A stretch of 64,000 bases of DNA, from positions 12,914,001 through 12,978,000 of the forward strand of contig JAKSXM010000246.1 in assembly GCA_022575985.1 (NCBI GenBank). The letters are read 5' to 3'. Each line of letters opens with the position of its first letter. Within the stretch, counting starts at the first letter, position 1. This DNA is from Anagrus nilaparvatae. Its lineage: Eukaryota > Arthropoda > Insecta > Hymenoptera > Mymaridae. Under the pieces are notes generated by a model, which was not told where the DNA came from, ran no database searches, and saw only the letters and a program-made list of their open reading frames with translations. The position numbers and the translations under genes were made by a program. Positions 36,261 through 50,300 of this stretch are shown here, piece after piece.

Positions 36261-38784
36261 TTGTTCATTACATATTAAAATTAATCAAAACTGGACATCA
36301 AAATTTGGATTTAGCCTTCAAAATCGTTTTTAATGACCAAAAATTCATAAAAATCACTGGGTTGGATCCATATTACTCCATTTAAAATTTTTGAATGCTT
36401 TCAACATTGTTGGCGCCTTTACTAAAAGTCTTAAAAATAAACTAATTTCGCGAACTCTCAAAATTTATTTAGAGCAGGAAACCCAAAACCATAAAAGTAT
36501 GTCTTTTTCTAAAAATAACTAGATTTCCCAAAGATACGCCCCAGAAAACTATAAATCTCTTAAATTAACCTAAAAAAAGTTTAATTCTCAAAAATTCGCA
36601 ATTATCAGATAATAAAGCAAAAAAAGAAAAAAAATCTAATTACATTGCAAATTAAAACCAAAGTATAAATAAAGACAATGATAATTCCAGAAAATATGAA
36701 TACACGAAATTACAAAAAATCTCACTAAATCTGCAAATTACTTTTTTTTTTTTGTTTAACTAATAAATTATAATTTATTATTATATTAATACGAAAAAGA
36801 AAAATTCAAGATAATTTATAATGCAAATTACTGTATTTAAAAAAAAAACAAAATGGAAATTCCATACTAACGAGTTTTTATTTAAAAAAAGTTGAGAATA
36901 TTATAACGAAAAGAATAAAAAAAAAAAAAAAATTTAACTCTAGAGAAACAAATTACAAAGAACAGAATTTTTAATCCATCACATACATTAAAATTATACC
37001 AAGAATGATTAACGACCTTTTCAATCTTCATTCTCGTGGCTATATTTTCTATCTCATTCTTTTAGGTCATTTTCTCACAAGTCAGCAAGTGTAACCATTT
37101 TTTTTGCACCCTAACACGTGTACGTTTTTTCTCTGATTCGCCTTTTTTTCATATGGTATGACATCAAGATTATTTCATACTCTTTTGTTAAATCAAAATG
37201 ACGTTTCTCACTCATCTAAACCCATTTTTTTCTCTGGTTTTTGATTAATAGGTAGATATCTATTCTTCTAGTTAGGATAGGATATATTGAAAAAAAAATT
37301 TTTAGACTGAAATACGCAATCATAGATTCAACAATTATTTCCAATTATTAAAAAAAAAAATGCGGAAAATTCGAGATACGGAAAAAATAAATTGCGGGAT
37401 TTATTAGTACCTTTTTTTTTGTTTGATTTAAAAAAAAATTGCAATTTATATTAACTTTTTTGAAGTGTGTAATACAAAAAAATGCAATAAATCGATTCCG
37501 AAAAAATTTTAATAAACTTTTGGTATCTCTTTTTCTCTGTGAAAAAAGAGAATTTTTGATGAAATAAACTATTTTTTTTTAAAAAAAGTCCATAATATTA
37601 TTTGATGTTTTTTATAAAAAAAAAAAAGTAGTAAGAAATAGAGTAATGTGTACATTTTTTTTTGAATTAGATAAAAATCGTTGAATTTTCAAAGTAAAGA
37701 AAAAATTATATAAGAAAAAAAAGAGAAGAAGGCCATCAGTACTCTAAACGTAGCATAACATTTTCTTTTTTACTAAGAAAAATATCCGTTTCCTAGAGAG
37801 AAAAAGTGAAGATAAAGTGCGTAGAGTAAAGAAAAAAAAATGGTATAAAAGGTTTCTTTTCGGATAAATAAATAGTTTGGCACACAAAAAGTATAGAGAG
37901 TAGAGAATGTATTGAGTGTGTACAGGAAAATAGGGAGGATTTCTGGGTGAAAAGAAAAAATCTTATTGAGAGAAAGTGAGGTTACTATGGTTACCAAGTG
38001 TATAATATCAAGTTCGTTATCAAAGATTTTTTTTTTTATTTATGATAAAATTTATGTACAGAAATTTGTCATTAAAGATTTTTTTTAGGGTTTTTTTGAA
38101 AATTATTAATTAAATAATGAGGGGTTAACAACTCAAAAGTGTTGAAAGTTTTAAAAGGATTTAGGGTTTCTTTTCATTTTGATAGTAATTCATGACTCTT
38201 AGATTTTTCTTACTATTATATGAAGTCGATATAGCCCCGAGTTTTAGAATTTTTATGTTCGTGACTAAGTATTATAATATTTTTTTTTGTTGCAAAAATT
38301 AAAAAAATATGTGTTTTAAAACGTCGAATATTTATAGTGAATTGGCAATGATTTAAGAGATCTGCTCCCCAAGCTAAAAGCGTTTAAAATTTAGAGTAGC
38401 TGCGAGAGTAGCTGGAAAAGCCTTTTAAATGTTCCTGTTTTGAATAGTCTTTTTAAAATTGGAAAATAGTCCGATTTTATTGAATTTAGAAACAAATTTT
38501 TTTTTAAAGCCAATTTGACAAACATAAAGTAAAATTTAAAATGCTGCTAAAAAATTAGTCAATTTTTGAAATAAATACTTAATTTGAAAAAATTTGAAAA
38601 CAATATTTCTGTTTAGGATTTTTAAACAAGCTGTTAGTTAGTCTTAGTCTTAACTCTTAGTCTTCAATTGAATAATCAAAACTTGAAATGACTGGCTAAA
38701 AAACTGAAAATATTGTTCTAAAATTAATTATTAAAAAAAAAAAAACAAGTTTATCCAAAATAACACGAGAAATTTTCATACTAA
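36260..38784. other. AT-rich non-coding stretch
   Basis: No gene seen. Long A and T tracts and a purine-rich strand at 37620-37980 (GAGAGAAAAAGTGAAG) are the only features. Confidence 0.35.
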
Positions 38785-39222
38785 ATAATAAAAAGTACAC
38801 TAAATTCTTAGATTAACAAAAAAAATAGAACGTTTTCGAAAAATTAGTAAATTTTCAAAAAAGTTTGTAAATATTCGAAAAAAATCGTAAATTTACTAAA
38901 TTTAGTAAATATATTAACCAAAAATTCAAGAATCCTCGATTTTTTTTGTGAATTCGCGAAAAAAGTTGTGAATTTATAACTGTTTTTCGTAAATTAGCAA
39001 ATATTTTTTGTAAATTTTCGAAAAAAAATTGTAAATTATCAATTTTTCTTGCGAATTCACAAAAAAAAAATCAGGAATACTCGAATTATTGGTTGCTATA
39101 CTAAATTTACTAAATTTACGATTTTTTTCGAATATTTACAAATTTTTTCGAAAATAATTTACTAATTTTTCGAAAATGTTCTAATTTTTTTGTTAATATA
39201 AGGAAGTTACTTTGTACAGTGT
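38785..39222. mobile_element. Palindromic MITE, family 1 (copy 2)
   Basis: Same internal order as the copy at 19822-20234: the GTAAATTTAC blocks, TTGCGAATTCACAAAAA and the terminal GAAGTTAC-TTTGTACAGTGTA. The left end is more decayed than the right. Confidence 0.75.
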
Positions 39223-40780
39223 AATTTTAAAATTGAAAATAAATGATGTGTTTAAGTAGCTAAGGTAATTAATTGGTTACTTATTTCAGGATCCGGATTT
39301 TCTGATCAAATAAAGTTTTCAAAAAATTTTACCAATTATGTCAAATTTTGAATAAAAAAGTTATCTCCCAAGCTATTATGAGCTTTCGAAAATCTAAATT
39401 GACCAAATTAAAACCAAAAATTTTGTAAATTTAAAAATATAAATTATTATTTGCTTACAATTCATAGAGTATAATTAGTCAATTACCGTACAAAAAAAAA
39501 ATATACGTTCATTTAAAAAATTTAAACGTCACGTGCTTATAAAAACACATAACAATTTGTATTGTTAAATTTATGCACGTTTAGTTTTGTATAAAAATAA
39601 AAGAAAGTAAAAAAAAATTAGTACAGTGGAAATAATAGCACAAATGCTTTAAAAAAAAAAAAAAGAGTTTTATAAAAAAGAGAAAATGAAAAAAAAGATC
39701 AAAGAAAATTTCTTTATTTTATTTTAGAGTTGTATGTAAGAAGAATTAAAAAAAAAGGGAAAATTTACTTTCATTGAAAACATAACCATGGTTTGTGTTT
39801 ATTTTTTTTTACGAAAAACAGTTAGTTTTTAATGATTATTGTCTGTTAATTAGTGTTATATTCACTTATGTTATAAGAGTTTTATACGCGTTTACTTTCT
39901 CAAGAGCTTTTTTTTTTTTGTTAAATTGGGGTGCATTTATGCACTTGTTTTTTTTTTTTTTTATTGACGACGTTGTTCTTTTATTTTTTTTTTGCTTCTG
40001 ACTAATTATATACTTCAACAACGATCATAAATTTATTTTTTTTATTAAATGCAGTTTTGGAATTTATTTGTTCAAAATTACGTAAATTTATTATTAAAAT
40101 TATATGATGAGATTGAAAATTTTTTGCTTGAATAGTGATAGAAAAAAAAGTAATTTTTAATAATTTTTTCATATTTATTTAAATTATTTCTTATACGTTT
40201 ATGAATGATTACTTTCAAGGATTCACAAATCCTTTTTTATCTTACTTTAACGTCATTATTCAAATATTATTTAACTGTAGTTTTTTACATTACATCACAA
40301 AATTTATCCAAATTTCTGAAAATTTTTATCTGTGGATGGTTATCTTCTTTAGTTTAGTCCAAATCGCACAAATCTTAATACCTCAAATTCTATACGTATA
40401 CCTTATTAAGTTCAAAATTGGACGCTAGGCTTGTTTTTTAATATGCTGCAGGTTAAAAAAAATCTTTTTATCGTAATTTTGAAGGGTAGGGCCAAGGCTC
40501 AAATGAAAATTTGTGTTAAAAATAGAGATATTTTTGCCTTGATCTATTAAAAATTTAAAATTTTTTATTAACAAATACTATTTTTAAACAATTTAAGATA
40601 AAAAGCAATTAGATTTTGATTACTATTAAAGGAATTTAAACATAATTATTATCATTAAATCAATAAGTAAATAAATTAGTAGGTTCTACCCTAATATAAA
40701 TTTTTTGGACCTCTCCCAAAAAAATTTTTGGAACATGCCTCCTCAAGTTATACAAATTTTAGTGACTCAATAAAAAATCT
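39223..40780. other. AT-rich non-coding stretch
   Basis: Contains poly-T tracts near 39905-39985. An open frame at 40201-40428 encodes a hydrophobic 75-aa peptide with no start context, splice sites or paralogue; I do not call it a gene. Confidence 0.3.
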
Positions 40781-40784
40781 CTTG

Positions 40785-41000
40785 TCATAAATTTTAAATT
40801 TCCCGCGTGACCAAATGAAAATCTGATCAAAAATTCGGATTCTGCGGGAAATTTGACAAAATTTCGCCATTTTTAGAAATTTTTTAACTGACACTTCAAT
40901 TAGCATCTTAATGTAAAATTTTCCGTCGAATCCAAATTATTCGTCAGATTTGTATTTGGTTACGTGAATTTGCGGGAAATTTAAAATTTCTGAAAAGTGA
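40785..41000. repeat. Short fold-back repeat
   Basis: AAATTTTAAATTTCCCGCG at about 40790, with ACCAAATG and AAATCTGA following, is mirrored by TTTGCGGGAAATTTAAAATT ending at about 40990. Total about 210 bp, MITE-like. Confidence 0.6.
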
Positions 41001-42400
41001 TTTTTAAGAGAAACACTAAAATACATATAATTTTCTTAGCCCTGGTGCTAATATTTAGGCCAAAATAGAAAATGCAACCGGGAACTTGCTCTGAAAACCG
41101 TGTGAATTCTTAAATGGAATTTCCATAAAAAAACCGTATAGTTTATAATAAAATTTACAGTAAATATTGTTATCTATGCTTTCTTTAATCTAAACTTTTC
41201 TTAAAACAAAAAAACAAGAAAAATTTATTACACCAAACCACCTAATACATAAATTTAAGTAAGAAAAAAAACGTTAAATTTTATCAACATCATACAATAA
41301 ATTCACAAAAAAAAAACACACCTAACCTAAAAAAAAAGAAAAAATTCAAGCTTTATTATCACATTATTAAGTTATAATAAAAATGTAATTTATACATGAC
41401 ACTTTAATACTTTTTATATAGTAAAATAATATCATAACCTCTTATAAAATATAAAACACAGTGGATAAAGTTTATCCTAAAAATATTATTAGTAGTAGTA
41501 GTGTAATAGGATTATCCTTTATACATTATATATATTTACAAGACACAAAAAAAATTTCATAGCAAAAAAATCTTAAGAATCTCTTAATATAATATATGAG
41601 AAACTTTAAGAGCTATTGGAGAAAATATTTTATGATCCAGAAGTAGTTTATTAATAATTTTTTATCTTAGAATTTTTTGTCCTGATTAATATATTAATAA
41701 TTTTTTAACAAGTCAGCAATTTTTTGTATTTTTTATTTTATCAGATTTTTATATTATAAGTTTTTTATTTTTTAAAAATTTGCAAGCTTTTTAGTATAAT
41801 TATTATATCTTGATTTATATTCTTAAATTTTTTTAACATAATTTTGTTTATTCAACGATTTGGAAGATATTTATGACGTTGGAGTAAATTTATAAATCAA
41901 TTTTTTTTTTTTTTTATAATCAATCATAATTTTTGATGTTATACATTTTTTATATTGATTAAAAAATTAAATTATATTTAGGTCATTGAATATTTGAATT
42001 TTTTAGATATGTTCTTAAAGTTACTGATTTTATTTTTTAGTTTTATATTTTTCTTTTTAAAATTTATATAATTTAAAGAATTGAATGAGAATTCTTTATA
42101 AAATACCAAATAAACAGTTTGTTTATTTTGTTTAATTTTTTTTTCTCGAAAGTGAAATGCGTTCTCAATACTATAAATAAGGCTGGAATATCTTGAAGTA
42201 ATTGTATATTTATTATTATTGTAGTTCTGGAATGTAGATTAGTCTGAGTACGCTGTTTACACTTAGAAATAATGTTTAATATATTTATTAATTTTCATTT
42301 GAGTTATATTGCAGCACTCAAAGCTTTCATTGTTTCGATGCACAAATATTAATTATTAAAAGTGATTCATTAATAATGATCAACTTAATTAGCATCTTAC
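41001..42400. other. AT-rich non-coding stretch
   Basis: No gene or RNA recognised; AT-rich with poly-T tracts and short microsatellite-like runs. Confidence 0.35.
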
Positions 42401-42401
42401 G

Positions 42402-42774
42402 TTATAATCATTCAGAGTATTCCGAAATTCGTGCGCACAGCGCGAAGGTGTTCCGTTTTAAATTTGTTTTCTGCCTGTCTATTGCGACTTAACTATAGTT
42501 TAGTTACGTATAAACTTAAGTTTAATTCTGATTTCTGTTACATCCTGGGCTTAAAAATTAAAAATACTGTACTTTCTTCCTTAATTTATTGTAATATTTT
42601 CTTTTTGGCAAATTGGAGTTATAAAACTTGTCATTTGAGGCTAATATGTGTTAATTGCTTATCTTTTGTAACTTGAGTTACACAAAACTAAACTTGGGTT
42701 AGCTTGCGCCGTGCGCACGATTTTTGGAACACCTTAGCGCCGGGCGCACGAATTTCGGAATATTCTGATTATAA
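42402..42774. mobile_element. 373-bp MITE with 50-bp terminal inverted repeats
   Basis: The ends share TTATAATCA, TATTCCGAAATTCGTGCGC and AAGGTGTTCC in inverted orientation, with a few mismatches. The 81-residue open frame inside is produced by the element and is not a gene. The GC-rich ends stand out from the surroundings. Confidence 0.8.
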
Positions 42775-45700
42775 GTCTGCTTATATTTACAATTCTGACC
42801 ATCTAGCTAAGATTTTAGTATCCTAAGTCAAATTGACACTTAGCTGATATTGTTTTTAAAATTTAGTTTTCTTATGCTAATCTAATTATTAATGTTTGGT
42901 TTTCGATATCTTATCTTTAACATTTTTATCAACAGTGAAAAATACTTATTGTAATTGTAAAAGTCTTAATATTTTTATTTTTTCTGAATCACTCAAAATC
43001 AGTCACTGAATTCGACATTTTAAAACTAAAAATGAAAAAAAAAATTGAAATTTATTTTTACAAAATTTTAACCAAAACACGTATTTTACTAAAAAATACC
43101 GAATAAATTAACAAAAACTGATTTAATTAAAAAACGTACAAAAAATATTTTGAAAATTAATACAATAACTAAAAGTTTGTACAAAATCTATATCAAAACA
43201 ATAAATCATATTTATTATACAAATACAAAATATAAACGTATGAATAAATGTGTTAACACAAAAACAAAGATAGAAATATATATAACATAACACCACAAGG
43301 GATTACTTGAAAAGAGCTTACAAAGTTATTGTCACTTGTTAATTAATCAATGAATTAGTAATTGAATATAATTCTAAATATCGATATAAATAAATTTTAG
43401 TACCATCAAAAACAAATATTAATTATCTGATTTAATTGAAGCTTACAATATAATAAAAAAATTTTTTTTTAATTTTAAAATTTGAGTAATTCTTTTCATG
43501 TTTTTTAGTAACAAATAAAAAGTTTTATTGGGCTTGTTTTGTTTTTTTTTTAACTTGGCACAAGTATATACCAAAAAATCTTTATTTTTTATTATTTAAG
43601 TTTAAAAAAATTCTAAAAAAAAATTTTGATTGAAAATAGTACAAACATAAGTAAAATTAAACATTTAACACACAGTGTAAAATTGCATGAATAAGTCAAT
43701 TAGTCAATAAATACATACTAAAATAAATGCATAAATTCATGAGATTGAAACCACCAAGTTTTAAATAGAAGAATAATTCATAATCAACATAGTAAATTTA
43801 ACAGTGGCGGAAAAGCCACTTGTAACAAAACTAAAATCATTATAATCGTTGAAAATTACACTCGTCGATTATTATTATTATTATATTTAGTTCTATCACT
43901 TCTAGTTCGCTTTTCTTCATTCCATTCGTTATATATAATATTAAATACTTGACATCTTACGTACAGAATGAGACTAAAAAGATAGAGACAACTTGTTGTC
44001 ACGTACGTTTACGTTTCAATCAATATTATTCATATCAGGTTATATTATACGTATTATACTACTGGATAAATTCAGATTATACATGGTATTATAAAAAATC
44101 CTTTAGATATGGGTACTTTTATGAATTTTTTTTTTTTTTTATTGTAATTTTGCTTGGAATAATAAAAAAATAGATATTGAAAAGCTTTAGAAAAATTGAT
44201 TAGGATTACGCATGCGTGGGAGGGTTGATACTGTTAAGACTTTGTGGTTGAGTTTTGAAGCAGTTTTTGAAATATTTGTTTTAAATTATTTTTATCGATT
44301 AAGATTGTTTTTAAGATATTAAATTAGTTTTTTTTACAAAAAACTTTTTAGGGGAGGTAAGATTTTAAGCTGGAACTAAAAATGTATTTTTGAAGTAAAA
44401 TTGGTTTTTTGAGAGTGATAAAGTATTTTTGGTCAGAAAAAAGGAAGATCTTCAGCAACTGAGATACTTTTTATTTGTGAACGATTGATTGTTTCCGATC
44501 CAGCTCGAAGGACCATAAAAATAATTTTAAAAAGTTTAGAAATAATTTTAGGGTTTTGAAAATCTAAACATAGCTATTCTTAGAAATACTATTTATGTCT
44601 TATAGATAGCCAATTTTTGCTAAAAACCCAATTTTAATTTTGGAGAACCAATTTCATACGTAAATATTGTGTTAGGACTCATGGCCATAAAAATTTAGAA
44701 TGGCCCAAACATAAATTATGATTTAGGGCATTATTTTTTCATGTCCAATATTCCAAATTGAGGTTTTTGGCAACTAAGGCAAAGAAATATCTTTTAAGGG
44801 TTTCTTGGGTCGCTGATTTCGGAAACCGGGACATCTCTCTTTTTAGGGGTGATTTTACAATATTTGGAAGTTTTAATAATTTTTCGTGTGCAGGACCTAA
44901 AAATTTGTAATCAGTGACCTAAAAAACGTGCTGTATAAAAATCACCCCTGGTAGGTTTTTATTTCAATTTAAGGGTATTTGACTCATTTTTCATGGATAG
45001 GGCTTTCAAATTCGAAAAAAATTTTAATCACAAGAAATTAATGCTACTCCAGAAATCTATTTTTACTAATTTTACGTTTGTAAAATTTTGCTAAAAATGT
45101 CAATTTTTCCCCTATATTCTACCCCTAAAAAAATTTAAATTTGAATAAATATTCAATTCCAAATACCCAGCATAATACACAATTTAAAATCAAATCTAAT
45201 TTTACATTCAGTAAAAAAAGGGGTTATAGAAATTCTCGAAATTCAAAAATCCACTTAAACATAAAAAGACACGAAAGACACAAAGTATATATATATAAGT
45301 ATACAATATCAAATAACATGTAGATGGGCTGACCGCCAAGTTCCTTATATATAAGGTTTCCTGCAATAATAATATGTATTGTATATTTTTTACAATATAA
45401 TTACACTGAGAAATCTAAAGAATTTATGTTCAATAATAACAATAATAATAATAATAGAGTTATATATATATAAATTTTCGAGTATATATTCAGTATTGCT
45501 AAGGGCCATTTAAATTTTAATAAATTCTTGTTTTGTATAAGTATATATACTACTACTATAATAGTAATATGCAACCTAACCTATATAATATAGCTAGGGA
45601 GGTATTATTATTATTATATATATAGGAAGAGTATTAGCTTTTAATCTATAGGAATTTATAGAGAATGAAAGATGTAAGAGATTTAGTAATTATCATAAAA

Positions 45701-47310
45701 GCGTAAAAATAGTGTGAGTGATATATATATATATATATATATATTTCAATAGAAAATTAAAGGGATTTATATATAAAATGTTATATAGTCTGACAAATTC
45801 TTGACTTAAACTACTAGCTTTATACTATAGTATTAAAATATAGTATAGTATACGATCGATATATATGTTTTTATACGTCAAAAACAAATGCTTATTTTAA
45901 AACAAAAGCATATATTGTTTCATTATTTATATAAATTTAATTTTTTTTATAATAAATTAATTATATATATATATATATATATATTATATTGTTTTGAAAT
46001 TTAAATATATCAAGCCAATGGTCTGAATTTACAGATTATCATATATATTATAAGCTGACGTATATTACATATATGAATTGTCCCATGAGCATTTTACTCT
46101 ATTTGTATTCTCTCTTTTGGATAAAATCTATATAAGTTATAGGTGTAACGTTTATATATGAATGAGTCTTGATGATTTATGAACTTTTGATGAGTTTAGG
46201 TTTTGGGATTACTTAGAATTTTATTCTTTGTTATTTTGGTTACTTTTAGAAAAATTAGTTTTGATATTAAGTTTATAGGCATTTTCTAATTTGAACACTT
46301 TTATAATGAGTTCACATACAATTTCAAGGAAGAATTTCATTGCAGTCTTTTAAATTCTTTTCTCCTTTTTATAAACACTTCAGACCTCTGTTAACAGCTT
46401 TGTTAAAAATGAATGCAGTTTTTTAAATTGAGTTTATTATTTATTTTTTGAAATTTATTACAGCTTATTTTGACCCTCATTAATTTTCTATTAAAGGTTT
46501 ATTCTATCAAGTTATCAAGTTGATATTTGGATAATAAAAATCATGAAAAATTTTGGTGCCGAAGCCCGGGATGATAATATAAAAATTTTGAATTTTTTAT
46601 TCTGACCAAAATTGATATAATTTTAAGTGTTAATGTTTCAGATTCTTTATTAATTTAGACTTTTGAAGCACCTTTTGGTATAGTTTTAACAGAAATAGTA
46701 TCTGATGAATAAACAGTTTTCACTAAAAGAAATATTCACTACCCCAAATTTCAGAAAAAAGTACAAAATTTTCATAGATTAAGTCATATAAAAAATGATT
46801 ACTTTATATATTTATACATAAGCTAAAAACAATTATAATTTATTCATCACATTTCATCAAGCAATTTTATTTTAAACCTTTTAGTGATTAAAATCTCTAG
46901 AGTAAGTAAATATAAATAATTTATTGATAAATAAAATCAAAACAAAAAAAAACTTATATTTTATTTAATTAACGTACAAAAAGTACTTACATATAAAAAC
47001 TTTTTTATTTCAATGTCTTTCTCTCTACAGACTATATTTTTTGTACTTGTAACTTGATAGTAACTTTTTTTCTTATAGTACTTATAATAATATCTTATTA
47101 TGGTTTATTATATGTAGAAAGCACAAAATAAAGGAAAAAAAAAATGTTTTATTTATTACATGCCATTATTATTAGAGTTCATTGTGTTGTATGAGATATT
47201 GAACTGTTGAGTTTATTTGTATGGCTTGTTTATATATGTGGATGAATATCTATAATATTGATAAAGGTATAATGCACATTCTGTATAATAATATGTAAAT
47301 CATTAGTATA

Positions 47311-47346
<36 letters not shown>

Positions 47347-50300
47347 AATACAATTTATATTACATTATTGTGTGTTTTGGGTGTATTGGTTACATTTTAT
47401 TATGAAAATATTTATTGTGTTCTGCAGTTTAAGCAGTTTTTTAAAATTTATATTAGTTATTTATTATTTAGTATTGGGTTAATTTGTGAATAGGATTTGT
47501 AAAAGCTTATGTTCATAATTTTAGTCTTTTATTTGTTTTAAATTGTTACTCTGATACAGGGTTAGGCTAGGTGCCATTAATTAAAAGTTTTATAAATTAT
47601 TGTTAGTTGGATTATTATTAAAAGGAGTAATTTTGACTTAGTTTTTGTTAGATTTCTGGATAGTTGATTAATTTAGAGTAGTAAAATAGACGATTGGGGC
47701 ACAGAACTCAAATTTTTAAACGTATCTTCATAGAGATGGGTATTTGATAAGTGTTACGAAAACAGGGGTGTAAATGAAAAATAAACGTATACACAATTCA
47801 TTTTTGCAAACCGTAACGAGATTCAGACTATTTTTGTGGTTCCTAATTACAGGATATTTTTACTATGTTAGGGGGGTTGGGAGAATTCTTTGTGAGCAGC
47901 ATCATAAAAGTTTATAACCGGTATGTGTAAATGCAACCAAAATGCATTAAACGTGTTTAGTTACAGCTAAGTGATAACCCGAGTTATTCCAAGTCCGCAA
48001 ATAGAAATTAATCTAAGTCCCTAAACTTGAATTATTCTAAATCCCAAAATTGAAATTATTCTAATGTACGTCCAGTTTGACTCCCTCTCTTCAACCGGAC
48101 AAATTAGACCCACCCCCTAGTTTTTTAGTTCTTGAGGTGCACCCTCCCTATAAACATGTTCCATGTTAAAATTCGTGATCAGTGACCTAAAAAATATAGG
48201 CTAAATCTTTTTAAAGTTTATGAACATTTACAAAACTCTACTAAAAGCGGTTGTATTCTGCTAATTTAAAGCTGTTTTCAAAAAAATAATTATAACTAGT
48301 ATACATTTTCTTCGGTTGCTACCCCAATTTTCTTAATTATACATAAAAATGCTTTAATATTAGACCTTTATTCTGTCTGTTTTCAGAAATTAATCTTCCT
48401 TCCCGAGATACCAACTGTAGTATCTATTAGGTTGAGCATAATACGTATGTGGGTGATATATATGTACTAGTGTTGGGATGCATAATAGTTAATTACATGT
48501 TCCATAACCGATGTTATTTATATTTATACTCAAACTAGAAACTTTTTGCCAATGAACCAAAAATAAATTTTCAAAAATTTTCTTAGTTAATAAATCTATC
48601 GTTTAAGCTCATATACACGCAAGCTCAAGATCAAGCGCATATATGCGATTTAACACACCAAAATTTTCTACATATATATATATATACATATATTTTAAGT
48701 GATACTTAACAATACATAGAAACTTTCATGGATAAACTACTTGACCGAGCACACGTGATAATTATCTCTTCTGCTTGACAGAATTTCTTATATATGAAGA
48801 AAAAGATCTCAGCTAACTATTTTATAAATGTAAAATTAAGATTTAAGGGAAGTAAATTTAAATTATAAAATAATATATTTTTATTAGAAATACCAAAATT
48901 AATTAACAAAAATATTTCGTTATTTATTTTAAATTATTGTATTAATTAAAATTATTTTAGATAGTACAATGACATTAAATAATTAGACCAAAATACAAAA
49001 AAATGTAAATTTTATAATGGTATAAATTTAATTCTGCGGATTAAAAAACTTTATTGTTCTTTTTGGGATTTTTTCAACCCCTATTTTTTTATCAGGCTTT
49101 TATTTTAAATTACCTTTTATAATTATGAAAATAAGTTTTAGCGTGGAAATAAATTAGAGTTTAGGATTGAAGCCTTCATAAAAGAATAAAACTCACACCT
49201 AACCCTAGAATAGGCTGATTTCTTATGGGTTCGAGTGGACACAGCCCCGTTTAAAGGTTTAAAGACGAAGCCCCTACAAAAGATAAGAAACGTCTAAAAA
49301 CTTTTTACCCACCAATTCTTTGAAAAGTATGAGCGGAGTTTAAGTTATTGAAAATTAACCAAAAAATTTAACAATTAAAATCTCGAAACAATCAAACGAA
49401 TTTCAGTAACCACTACAATATTTTCTGTACATCTAAAAAATCTTTGAATAATTAGTATAATTAAAAAAAAATAGACAATTTATAACTAATTTCAGTAAAT
49501 TAATTGTAAATAACAAATAAAAAACTAAACACAAACCCAATAAATTAACCTTTAGAATTGTTTTTTAGCTAAAACCAAAATACGTATACGTTACTAAAAC
49601 TAAAAGCTTACAGAAGCACATTTTAAACTTTAAAAAGCTTAATTTCATTTAAACGATTAACCAGATTAAATTACATAAATTTTTTTTAAATATATGCATA
49701 CATAACCAATAATTCATTAAAATTATTTTAATTAAAAATGTTTTTTAGATAAGCACATAACCTAAAAAAAAATAAGATAAAAAATATAAAATTTTGTTTA
49801 AAAAATGTTACGTAATTCAAACTTAAAATATTATATCTTGATTTAAAAAACTTTTTTTTTAACTCTGAAAAATTATAAAACAAAGTTTTACCTGAGTTTA
49901 CTTAAATGGATCCTCTAAAATAAAGTAAGGTTATGACTACTAAAATATCTACTTTCTCCATTAAAATAAATGATTAAGAAACAGAATATTAAATGTTCTA
50001 TGAATAAATTTTTGTTAGATAACTCATTAAAATTAATCATCTTGTATCTTATAAATATTTTAATAAATTAATTAATTAATAATAATGATTCAAAAAGTAT
50101 TGTATCAATATTTTGTACCAGAAGTTTTTTACGTAATTATTTGTTTATAACATTTGTAGAAAAAGAAATAATTAATATAAAAAAATTATAAACTTTTTTA
50201 TAAAAATACTGTGAAATATTCTGTTTTTTTTTGTAGTTGTTGTTGACTTTTTCAAATACAATAGCAGCTAACACTCTTTTTATAGAAAAAAATTTATACA

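Noticed and set aside
39795..40428. Hydrophobic open frames that could be receptor fragments
   Set aside because: No conserved motif, start context or splice sites; poly-T DNA gives Phe-rich peptides by chance.
42431..42676. 81-aa open frame
   Set aside because: Lies wholly inside the 373-bp MITE.
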